From Mycolicibacterium sp. P1-18 (GTDB taxonomy: Bacteria; Actinomycetota; Actinomycetes; Mycobacteriales; Mycobacteriaceae): a stretch of 64,000 nt of DNA. A model generated the notes under the pieces. The model saw only the letters and a list, made by a program, of their open reading frames with translations, did not search any database and was not told the DNA's origin. Of this stretch, positions 33,622-41,008 are shown piece after piece. Numbering within the stretch: the stretch's first letter is position 1; every line of letters begins with the position of its first letter. Both the position numbers and the translations under genes were made by a program. The stretch lies in the NCBI RefSeq assembly GCF_008329535.1, contig NZ_NPKR01000007.1:186001-250000 (forward strand), written 5' to 3'.

Positions 33622-34995
33622 ATGAAAGCGACACGAACATTGCGAAAGCTCTCGGTGTGCGCGGTGGCCCTGGGGCTGACGCTGACCGCGGGCTGTTCGG
33701 GCGCAGGCAGTCTCGGCGCATCGGACAACGAGGTGACCATCGCCCTGGTGTCCAACTCGCAGATGACCGACGCGCAGAAGCTGTCGCCGGAGTTCGAGAA
33801 GGCGAACCCCGGCGTCAAGCTGAAGTTCATCTCGCTCTCGGAGAACCAGGCGCGCGCGAAGATCACCATGTCGACCGCCATGGGCGGCAGTCAGTTCGAC
33901 GTCGCGATGATCAGCAACTTCGAGACGCCGCAGTGGGCCAAGGACGGCTGGCTGCTGCCACTGTCGGACTACGCGAAGAACACGCCGGGTTACGACGAGG
34001 CCGACTTCATCCCGTCGCTGCGCGACTCGCTCTCGTACGAGGGCAGCATGTACTCGGTGCCGTTCTACGGCGAGTCGTCGTTCTTGATGTACCGCAAGGA
34101 CATGTTCGAAAAGGCCGGCATCACGGTCAACCCGGACCCGAGCTACCAGCCCACCTGGCAAGAGGTCGCCGAATGGGCCAAGACCATCAAGGCCAAGCAG
34201 ATCTCGGATGCGGGTATCTGCCTGCGCGGCAAGCCTGGCTGGGGTGAGGTGCTGGCGCCGCTGGACACCGTCATCAACACCTTCGGAGGTCGCTGGTTCG
34301 ACGACAAGTGGAACGCGCAACTCAACAGCCCCGAGGTGAAGAAGGCCGTCAACTTCTACGTCAACACCATCAAGGACTCCGGCGAATTGGGCGCGTCCTC
34401 AACGGGTTTCCAGGAGTGCGTCAACCTGTTCGGCCAGGGCCAGACGGCGATGTGGTACGACGCGACGTCGGCGGTCTCGACGATCGAGGATCCCAAGACC
34501 TACCCGGACCTGGTCGGCAAGATCGGCTACCTGCCCGCACCCATCGTGGAGAAGCCCAACTCGGGCTGGCTCTACACCTGGGCGCTCGGCATCCCCAAGG
34601 CCGCCAAGAATCCGGACGGCGCCTGGAAGTTCATCTCCTGGATGACCAGCAAGGACTACATGAAGCTGGTCGGGGAGAAGCTGGGCTGGGCCCGCGTCCC
34701 ACCCGGCAGCAGAACGTCGACCTACACGGATCTCCCGGAATATGAGGCGATCTCGAAGTCGTACGGCCCGTTGACGCTGCAGTCGATCACCAACGCGACG
34801 CCGAACAAGCCCACGGTGCAACCGGTTCCGTACACCGGCGTGCAGTTCGTCGGCATCCCCGAGTTCCAGGATCTGGGCACCCGGGTGAGCCAGCAGATCA
34901 GTGCGGCCATCGCCGGCCAGATATCCGTCGACGAAGCGATGGAGCAGTCACAGAAATACGCCGAGGTCGTCGGCAAGAGCTACCAGGAGAAGTGA
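33622..34995 (+). CDS. Polyol ABC transporter substrate-binding lipoprotein (SBP family 1)
   Basis: The 457-residue lipoprotein has signal KATRTLRKLSVCAVALGLTLTAGC with lipobox TAGC. The mature part is an SBP family 1 fold (KLSPEFEKANPGVKLKFISLSENQARAKITMSTAMGGSQFDVAMISNFETPQWAKDGWLLPL). The C-terminal part has LGWARVPPGSRTSTY and repeats of hydrophobic helices. ATG at 33622 is preceded by GAGGAG and GAGGTGAAG; GTG at 33616 adds two residues. Its stop overlaps the permease start as TGATG. The neighbouring mannitol dehydrogenase suggests mannitol, sorbitol or arabitol as ligand. Confidence 0.92.
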   Translation: MKATRTLRKLSVCAVALGLTLTAGCSGAGSLGASDNEVTIALVSNSQMTDAQKLSPEFEKANPGVKLKFISLSENQARAKITMSTAMGGSQFDVAMISNFETPQWAKDGWLLPLSDYAKNTPGYDEADFIPSLRDSLSYEGSMYSVPFYGESSFLMYRKDMFEKAGITVNPDPSYQPTWQEVAEWAKTIKAKQISDAGICLRGKPGWGEVLAPLDTVINTFGGRWFDDKWNAQLNSPEVKKAVNFYVNTIKDSGELGASSTGFQECVNLFGQGQTAMWYDATSAVSTIEDPKTYPDLVGKIGYLPAPIVEKPNSGWLYTWALGIPKAAKNPDGAWKFISWMTSKDYMKLVGEKLGWARVPPGSRTSTYTDLPEYEAISKSYGPLTLQSITNATPNKPTVQPVPYTGVQFVGIPEFQDLGTRVSQQISAAIAGQISVDEAMEQSQKYAEVVGKSYQEK

Positions 34996-35969
34996 TGACT
35001 CTTACCGCTGAAACCGAGTCAGACGCCGGTCAGGGGGCAGTGGCCGAACGGGTCCGCAAGATCCGGGAGGCCCAGGACACCGGGGTGAGCCGGGCCGAGG
35101 GGTGGCGCCGACGCGGCCCACTGTTGCCCGCGCTGATCTTCATGATCGCCGTGACGCAGGTTCCGTTCCTGTTCACGCTGTACTACTCGACGCTGTCCTG
35201 GAACCTGGTGCGGCCGGGCTCACGGCAATTCGTCGGGATCAGCAACTACGTCGCCGTCGTCCAGGACCGCCAGTTCTGGTCGGTGGCGGGCAACACCGTC
35301 ATCCTCATCGTCGGCGTGGTGCTGATCTCGGCGCTGCTCGGCCTCGGCATCGCACTGCTGCTCGACCGCGCGTTCCTGGGCCGCGGGGTCGTCCGCACCC
35401 TGCTGATCACGCCCTTCCTGATCACCCCCGTCGCCGGGGCCCTGATCTGGAAGACCACGATCCTCGACCCCAACAACGGCATCCTGAACTGGGTGCTCTC
35501 GCTGGTGGGCGTCGGCCCGGTGGACTGGATCGGTCAGTTCCCGCTGGCGATGGTGATGGTCGAATTGATCTGGCAGTGGACGCCGTTCATGATGCTGCTG
35601 ATCCTGGCCGGCCTGACGTCCATGCCGCGGGACCAGCTCGAGGCGGGCCGGGTCGACGGTGCCACCGCGATCCAGCTCTTCCGCGAGTTGACGCTGCCGC
35701 ATCTTCGCCGCTTCATCGAACTCGGCGTCGTGCTCGGAGCCATCTACCTCGTCAACACGTTCGACGCGATCTTCATGATGACGCAGGGCGGGCCGGGCGT
35801 CGCGAGTGCGAACCTGCCGTTCTACATCTACCAGCGGGCCTTCCTGGGCTTCGACATGGGCCAGGCGGCGGCGATGGGCGTGGTGGTCGTCATCTTCACG
35901 ATGATCATCGCCAGCTTCGCGCTTCGACTGATCTTCAAATCATTCTCCGGCAAGGAAGAGGCGGCTTAG
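34995..35969 (+). CDS. Polyol ABC transporter permease (MalF/SmoF type)
   Basis: The 324-residue permease has six hydrophobic segments, starting with LLPALIFMIAVTQVPFLFTLYYSTLSWNLV. The EAA loop is EAGRVDGATAIQLFRELTLPHLRR. The N-terminal 35 residues are hydrophilic. ATG at 34995 overlaps the preceding stop by one base. With the next gene it forms the channel of the polyol importer. Confidence 0.92.
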   Translation: MTLTAETESDAGQGAVAERVRKIREAQDTGVSRAEGWRRRGPLLPALIFMIAVTQVPFLFTLYYSTLSWNLVRPGSRQFVGISNYVAVVQDRQFWSVAGNTVILIVGVVLISALLGLGIALLLDRAFLGRGVVRTLLITPFLITPVAGALIWKTTILDPNNGILNWVLSLVGVGPVDWIGQFPLAMVMVELIWQWTPFMMLLILAGLTSMPRDQLEAGRVDGATAIQLFRELTLPHLRRFIELGVVLGAIYLVNTFDAIFMMTQGGPGVASANLPFYIYQRAFLGFDMGQAAAMGVVVVIFTMIIASFALRLIFKSFSGKEEAA

Positions 35970-35971
35970 AC

Positions 35972-36841
35972 ATGACTACTACTGCCGAACGCACTACGGC
36001 GACAGAGGATGCCGCCCCGGTGCGCAAGAAGAAGTCCAAGAAGTTCAGCCCGTGGGGCTTGGTCGCCTGGCTCGTCGGGCTCGGCTTCTTCTTCCCCGTC
36101 TTCTGGATGGTGCTGACGTCGTTCAAGCAGGAGAGCGACGCCGCGACCAACCCGCCGACGCTGTTCTTCACGCCGACCCTGGACCAGTACTCGGCCGTCT
36201 TCGACCAGGGCATCGGGCCCGCGATGCTGAACTCGGTGTTCGCCACCGCGATGTCGACGATCCTGGTGCTGCTGCTGGGGGTGCCGGCCGCCTTCGCCCT
36301 GTCGTTGCGCCCGGTCCGCAAGACCTCGGACGCGCTGTTCTTCTTCATGAGCACCAAGATGCTGCCCGTGGTCGCGGCGATCCTGCCGCTGTACGTGATC
36401 GTGTCCAACCTCGGTCTGCTGGACAACATCTGGGCATTGGTCGTCCTCTACACGTCGATGAACCTGCCGATCGCGATCTGGATGATGCGGTCGTTCTTCC
36501 TCGAGGTGCCCGGTGAACTGCTCGAGGCCGCCAGCCTCGACGGTGCCAGCCTGTGGCGGTCGGTGCGGGAAGTAATCCTGCCGTTGGTCTCGCCCGGCAT
36601 TGCGGCCACGGCTCTCATCTGCGTGATCTTCGCCTGGAACGAGTTCTTCCTCGCGGTGAACCTGACCGCGGTGAACGCTCAGACGATGCCGGTGTACCTC
36701 GTCGGCTTCATCGCCGGTGAGGGTCAGTACTGGGCCGTGTTGTCGGCCGCGGCCACGATGGCCGCTCTGCCGGTGATCCTGTGTGGCTGGTTCGCCCAAA
36801 ACAAGCTCGTCCGTGGTCTTTCCTTCGGCGCCATCAAGTAG
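35972..36841 (+). CDS. Polyol ABC transporter permease (MalG/SmoG type)
   Basis: The 289-residue permease has a charged start (APVRKKKSKKFSP) and six hydrophobic segments. The first is GLVAWLVGLGFFFPVFWMVLTSFKQ, and the EAA loop is EAASLDGASLWRSVREVILPLVSPG. The start ATG at 35972 is two bases after the stop of the first permease. ATPase of the UgpC/MsmK type follows. Confidence 0.93.
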   Translation: MTTTAERTTATEDAAPVRKKKSKKFSPWGLVAWLVGLGFFFPVFWMVLTSFKQESDAATNPPTLFFTPTLDQYSAVFDQGIGPAMLNSVFATAMSTILVLLLGVPAAFALSLRPVRKTSDALFFFMSTKMLPVVAAILPLYVIVSNLGLLDNIWALVVLYTSMNLPIAIWMMRSFFLEVPGELLEAASLDGASLWRSVREVILPLVSPGIAATALICVIFAWNEFFLAVNLTAVNAQTMPVYLVGFIAGEGQYWAVLSAAATMAALPVILCGWFAQNKLVRGLSFGAIK

Positions 36842-36855
36842 AGGAGTTAAATACA

Positions 36856-37944
36856 ATGGCTGCAATCACTTACAAGAACGCGTCCTGCATCTACGAGGGT
36901 TCCGACAAGCTCGCGGTCGACAACCTCAACCTCGACATCCAGGACGGCGAGTTCGTCGTCCTGGTGGGTCCGTCCGGTTCCGGCAAGAGCACGGCGTTGC
37001 GCATGCTCGCCGGTCTCGAGGACATCGACGAGGGCAGCATCGAAATCGGCGGCAAGGACATGACGGGCGTCCCGTCCAAGGACCGCGACATCGCGATGGT
37101 GTTCCAGAACTACGCGCTGTACCCCAACAAGACCGTCGCCGAGAACATGGGCTTCGCGCTCAAGCTTCGCGGCGTCTCGGCCGAGGAGCGTCGCAAGAAG
37201 GTCGAGGAGGCCGCCAAGGTCCTGGACCTGACCGAGCACCTGGATCGCAAGCCCGCCAAGCTGTCCGGTGGTCAGCGTCAGCGCGTGGCGATGGGTCGCG
37301 CCATCGTGCGCGAGCCGCAGGTGTTCTGCATGGACGAGCCGCTGTCCAACCTCGACGCCAAGCTGCGCGTGCAGACCCGCACCCAGATCGCGGCGCTGCA
37401 GCGGCGTCTCGGCACCACGACCGTCTACGTCACCCACGATCAGGTCGAAGCGATGACGATGGGTGACCGGGTCGCCGTGCTGCGTTTCGGCAAGCTGCAG
37501 CAGTTCGCCTCTCCCAACGAGCTTTACGATCGCCCGGCGAACGCGTTCGTCGCGGGCTTCATCGGTTCGCCGGCGATGAATCTGTTCACCGCCTCGGTCA
37601 CCTCCGACGGGGTGAAGCTCGGCGATTCGACGTTCGAGCTGGAGCGCGACGACCTGTCGAAGATCAGCGCGGCCGGGCTGTCGGAGGTCACGGTGGGCAT
37701 TCGGCCCGAGCAGCTCGAGATCACCGATGCCGGCGGGGTGGAGGTCGTCGTCGACCTGGTCGAGGATTTGGGCGCCGAGGCCTACGTCTACGCGCATGCG
37801 GGCTCGGGGAGCAGCGGTACCGACTTGGTGGCGCGCTGCAATCCGCGTTCGGCACCACGACTGGCCGACACGGTGCGCCTGCGCAGGCATCCGGAGGGGG
37901 CAGTGCACCTGTTCCACCCGACCTCGGGCGAGCGCCTGAACTGA
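36856..37944 (+). CDS. Sugar ABC transporter ATP-binding protein (UgpC/MsmK type)
   Basis: The 362-residue ATPase has an ABC domain (residues 1-~235: Walker A GPSGSGKST, signature LSGGQRQRVAMGRAI, Walker B VFCMDEPLSNLDAKLR) and a C-terminal TOBE/regulatory domain (VTVGIRPEQLEITDAGG). It energises the polyol importer of the preceding genes. The start ATG at 36856 has GAGGAG upstream. A DUF4032 gene follows after 39 bp. Confidence 0.93.
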   Translation: MAAITYKNASCIYEGSDKLAVDNLNLDIQDGEFVVLVGPSGSGKSTALRMLAGLEDIDEGSIEIGGKDMTGVPSKDRDIAMVFQNYALYPNKTVAENMGFALKLRGVSAEERRKKVEEAAKVLDLTEHLDRKPAKLSGGQRQRVAMGRAIVREPQVFCMDEPLSNLDAKLRVQTRTQIAALQRRLGTTTVYVTHDQVEAMTMGDRVAVLRFGKLQQFASPNELYDRPANAFVAGFIGSPAMNLFTASVTSDGVKLGDSTFELERDDLSKISAAGLSEVTVGIRPEQLEITDAGGVEVVVDLVEDLGAEAYVYAHAGSGSSGTDLVARCNPRSAPRLADTVRLRRHPEGAVHLFHPTSGERLN

Positions 37945-37983
37945 TGCGCGCCCCGCGGCGGGCAGGAGCGGAGCTACCGGGGA

Positions 37984-39243
37984 ATGTATGAGTTGCGGCT
38001 CCGCGCACCCACCCCGGGGCTTCTCGGGTTGCCATGGGACAGGCCGCTTTCGGAGTGGGTGGTGCCCGACGTGCCGCTGCGCGACATCGCGGTGGGCATG
38101 AGTCGCCACCTGGTGAAGTTCGTCGACGCCGACGGTCATCTGTGGGCGGTCAAGGACATGCCACCGCGGATCGCGATCAAGGAGTACGACGTCCTGCGGC
38201 AGCTCGAGGAGATGGGCCTGCCCGCCGTGCATCCGGCGGGGCTGGTGCTGCAACCGGAGTTCGAGACCGCGATCTTGGTGACCCGGTACCTCGAAGGGTC
38301 CTGGCAGTACCGCCGGCTGTTCATGCGGCTGCCGCCGGACCAGCCGAGGCACCGGGCCCGGCTGCTGGACGCCATGGCGGGGCTGTTGGTCGAACTGCAC
38401 CGGCACGGGGTGTTCTGGGGCGACTGCTCGTTGGCGAACACGTTGTTCTCGCGTGACGGGCAGCTGCTTCAGGCGTGGTTGGTCGACGCCGAGACCTCGG
38501 AGGTACACCCGCGGTTGAGTCGCGGCCAGCGTCGGCACGATCTCGAGATCCTGGTGGAGAACGTGGCCGAGGGCCTGGTCGACCTGGCCGAGCGGCTCGG
38601 GCTGCCCGACGAGATCCATCAGACGCTCATCGCCGAGGCCGAACAGGTGCAGGTCCGCTACGACACGCTGTGGGAGTTGCTCCACGCCGAGCCCGTGTTC
38701 GGCTTCTCCGACCGGTATCGCGTCGAGGGCACCATCCGCCGCCTCAACGACCTCGGTTTCGCCGTCGATGAATTGTCCTTGCAGCCAGTCGATTCCGATC
38801 CGAGCCGCATGCGGGTCAAGGTGGCGGTCGGGGACCGCAGGTATCACGCGCAGCACCTTCGGGACCTCACCGGCCTGGACGTCGGGGAGGGGCAGGCCGC
38901 CATCCTGCTGGGTGATCTGCACGCCTACCAGGCGCAGTTGGCCCGGGAGGCCGGCCACGACGTGGACGAGTCGACGGCGGCGCGCCTGTGGGTGATCGAG
39001 ATCCTCACGCCGTACGAGCAGCTGGCGCACGAGGTCGTCGGCCACCGGGGTACCGCGATCCAGGCCTACTGCGACCTGCTGGAGGTGCGATGGCTGCTGA
39101 GCGAGAAGGCGGGTCGCGACGTCGGCACCAACAAGGCGCTGGCGGCGCTGGCGGGCGACGTCATCCCCACCGATTCCGCGGCGAAGATGTCCGTCGCCGA
39201 GGTGCCAACGGCGCCGTTTGCGGTGCTGGAAATGGACGACTAG
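37984..39243 (+). CDS. DUF4032 kinase-like protein
   Basis: The 419-residue protein has an N-terminal kinase-like fold: VKFVDADGHLWAVKDMPPRIAIKEYDVLRQLEEMGLPAVHP holds a possible ATP Lys and helix C, VFWGDCSLANTLF resembles a catalytic loop, and LQAWLVDAETSEVHP carries the metal Asp. The C-terminal half is DUF4032 (VGEGQAAILLGDLHAYQAQLAREAGHDVDES). Enzyme activity has not been shown for the family to my knowledge. The gene may be read through from the polyol operon (39-bp gap). ATG at 37984 follows GAGCGGAG. Confidence 0.82.
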   Translation: MYELRLRAPTPGLLGLPWDRPLSEWVVPDVPLRDIAVGMSRHLVKFVDADGHLWAVKDMPPRIAIKEYDVLRQLEEMGLPAVHPAGLVLQPEFETAILVTRYLEGSWQYRRLFMRLPPDQPRHRARLLDAMAGLLVELHRHGVFWGDCSLANTLFSRDGQLLQAWLVDAETSEVHPRLSRGQRRHDLEILVENVAEGLVDLAERLGLPDEIHQTLIAEAEQVQVRYDTLWELLHAEPVFGFSDRYRVEGTIRRLNDLGFAVDELSLQPVDSDPSRMRVKVAVGDRRYHAQHLRDLTGLDVGEGQAAILLGDLHAYQAQLAREAGHDVDESTAARLWVIEILTPYEQLAHEVVGHRGTAIQAYCDLLEVRWLLSEKAGRDVGTNKALAALAGDVIPTDSAAKMSVAEVPTAPFAVLEMDD

Positions 39244-39545
39244 CTGTTCTTCAGGGACAGGTTCTGAATGCTGAAACCTTCAATCAATGACTTGCCACCG
39301 ATTGCGATGTGGAGTCTGTGTTGACAGTGAAGATGGACCCCCGCTTGGTAGGTCGCTGCGCGGGCTTCGCTGGTCGGGTTGTGATGTGCAAAGTGTTGAG
39401 CGGTAACGAGATCGTCGTCGGCTGAGACCTGGTTGACGACCATTCCATGCCTCGCGGAGAAGGCTCGGGCCCGCACCCAGAGCTCTTAGAGAGTTCTTAC
39501 GTTATGCGTGAAGGAGTCCTTATTATTCGAACGTATGTTCGAGTC
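39244..39545. other. Intergenic region before the 13E12 gene
   Basis: This 302-bp stretch has lower GC content than its surroundings and no credible gene. A small minus-strand reading frame (39240-39476) has no family resemblance or ribosome binding site. Near the right end there is a -10-like TATTAT (39521-39526) and the LexA SOS box. Confidence 0.6.
39527..39542. promoter_or_regulatory. LexA SOS box
   Basis: TCGAACGTATGTTCGA matches the mycobacterial SOS consensus TCGAAC-N4-GTTCGA exactly. It directly follows a TATTAT -10 element and ends three bases before the ATG of the 13E12 gene, so LexA would block the promoter. Confidence 0.85.
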
Positions 39546-40964
39546 ATGGACGTGGGTGAGGTGCAGTCGGCGGTCGCGGCGCTGCGTGCGGCCCATGACG
39601 CGTTGGCGGCATTGTCGGTCGAGGGGCTGACGGCTGCGGAGATCCTCGGTGTGCTCGACGACCTGGAAACCTTGACCTGCCAGTTGCCGGTGCAGGGGCA
39701 CCGGTTGTTGACCCGGTTGCAGGCCGAGACGACGCCGAAGGCGTTGGGCGCGAAGTCTTGGCGCGACGTGGCGGCCATCCGGTGGCGGATCTCGCCGAGT
39801 GAGGCGGGTCGCCGGCTGGAGGAGGCGGCGTTGCTGGCCTCGCGTCAGACGTTGATCGGGGCGCCGCTGGACCCGGTGTTGCCGTGCACCGCCATCGCCC
39901 AGTCTCACGGTCTGGTCAATCGCGAACACGTGGCCGTGTTGGCCAACGCGATGAGCCGCATCCCGCCGGCGGTGGACGCAACCACCCGCGGGCAGATCGA
40001 AGCGGACCTGGTGAAGACGGCGATGAGCGTGGGCCCAAAGCAACTCAAGGACAACGCCGATCGCACCATCTTCTTGCTCGACCAGGACGGCCCCGAGCCC
40101 GACGACACCGAGCGTGCGCGCCGCCGCGGAGTGTCGAAGGCGCCCCAACAGCCCGACGGCATGGTGCGCATCAAGGCCAATCTCACGCCCGAGGCCTGGG
40201 CCGTCGTCGCGGCTGTCTTCGCCAAGCTGGCCGCGCCGGGGATGTGCAACCCCGACGACGAACATCCGTGTGTCTCGGGCACCCCGTCGCAGCAACAGAT
40301 CGACGACGACCACCGCACCCTGGCTCAGCGCCAGCACGACGCGCTGATGACGGCCGGACGCAGCGTGTTGGAGAGCGGCGAACTGGGTCGGCACAACGGG
40401 TTGCCGGCGACCATCGTCATCCGGACCACCCTGCAGGATCTGGAGAGTCGGGCCGGGGTGGGCGTCACCGGCGGTGGCACGGTGATGCCGATCCGGGACG
40501 TGATCGGCCTGGCCGCCCGCGCGCACCTCTTTCTGGCGGTGTTCGACGGGGCAACGGGGGCGGCGTTGAACTTGTTCCGGGCGCGTCGGACGGCGTCGCT
40601 GGCCCAGCGGCTGATGCTGATCGCCCGCGACGGTGGCTGCACCAAGCCCGGGTGCACGGTGCCCGCCTACGGCAGCCAGGTCCATCACGCGGCACGGGAT
40701 TGGGCCGACGGCGGCCAGACCAACGTCGACGAACTGGCCCTCGCCTGCGGGCCTGACAACCGGGCGGTCGGCCCCGGCAGCTGGACCACCCGGATCAACG
40801 CCGACAACGACGTCGAATGGATTCCACCCCCGGCGCTGGACACCGGGCAGGTCCGAGTCAACGGCTACCACCGCCCGGAGCGGCTGTACCGGCCACCGGA
40901 CGACGAGGTTGACGAGCCAGACGCCGACATCCGACCCGCCGGGCCGGAACCCAACGCCGCCTAA
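39546..40964 (+). CDS. 13E12-type DUF222 / HNH endonuclease protein
   Basis: The 472-residue protein has an N-terminal DUF222 domain (ALRAAHDALAALSVEGLTAAEILGVLDDLETL, then KSWRDVAAIRWRISPSEAGRRL). An HNH endonuclease motif is at the C terminus (CTKPGCTVPAYGSQVHHAARDWADGGQTNVDELALACGPDNRAV). These are the features of the 13E12 repeat family of mycobacteria. ATG at 39546 has no ribosome binding site and lies three bases past the SOS box; an ATG at 39504 in frame is upstream of the promoter. The biological role is unknown; the family is DNA-damage inducible in M. tuberculosis. Confidence 0.88.
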   Translation: MDVGEVQSAVAALRAAHDALAALSVEGLTAAEILGVLDDLETLTCQLPVQGHRLLTRLQAETTPKALGAKSWRDVAAIRWRISPSEAGRRLEEAALLASRQTLIGAPLDPVLPCTAIAQSHGLVNREHVAVLANAMSRIPPAVDATTRGQIEADLVKTAMSVGPKQLKDNADRTIFLLDQDGPEPDDTERARRRGVSKAPQQPDGMVRIKANLTPEAWAVVAAVFAKLAAPGMCNPDDEHPCVSGTPSQQQIDDDHRTLAQRQHDALMTAGRSVLESGELGRHNGLPATIVIRTTLQDLESRAGVGVTGGGTVMPIRDVIGLAARAHLFLAVFDGATGAALNLFRARRTASLAQRLMLIARDGGCTKPGCTVPAYGSQVHHAARDWADGGQTNVDELALACGPDNRAVGPGSWTTRINADNDVEWIPPPALDTGQVRVNGYHRPERLYRPPDDEVDEPDADIRPAGPEPNAA

Positions 40965-41008
40965 TCGGCCGGACGTTCACCTGCGTGCGTACGGGGTAAT
41001 ACGGTCAC

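Noticed and set aside
32563..34320. Minus-strand frame (585 codons) across the SorC regulator and binding protein
   Set aside because: Spans two plus-strand genes with good signals; not a gene.
36847..39045. Long minus-strand frame (732 codons) opposite the ATPase and DUF4032 genes
   Set aside because: Antisense shadow; Walker motifs are in the plus frame.
39240..39476. 78-codon minus-strand reading frame after the DUF4032 gene
   Set aside because: No ribosome binding site, no family resemblance, ordinary chance length in GC-rich DNA.
39447..40964. 13E12 gene as a mobile element or intein
   Set aside because: No terminal repeats or target duplications found; DUF222/HNH is kept as an ordinary gene of unknown mobility.
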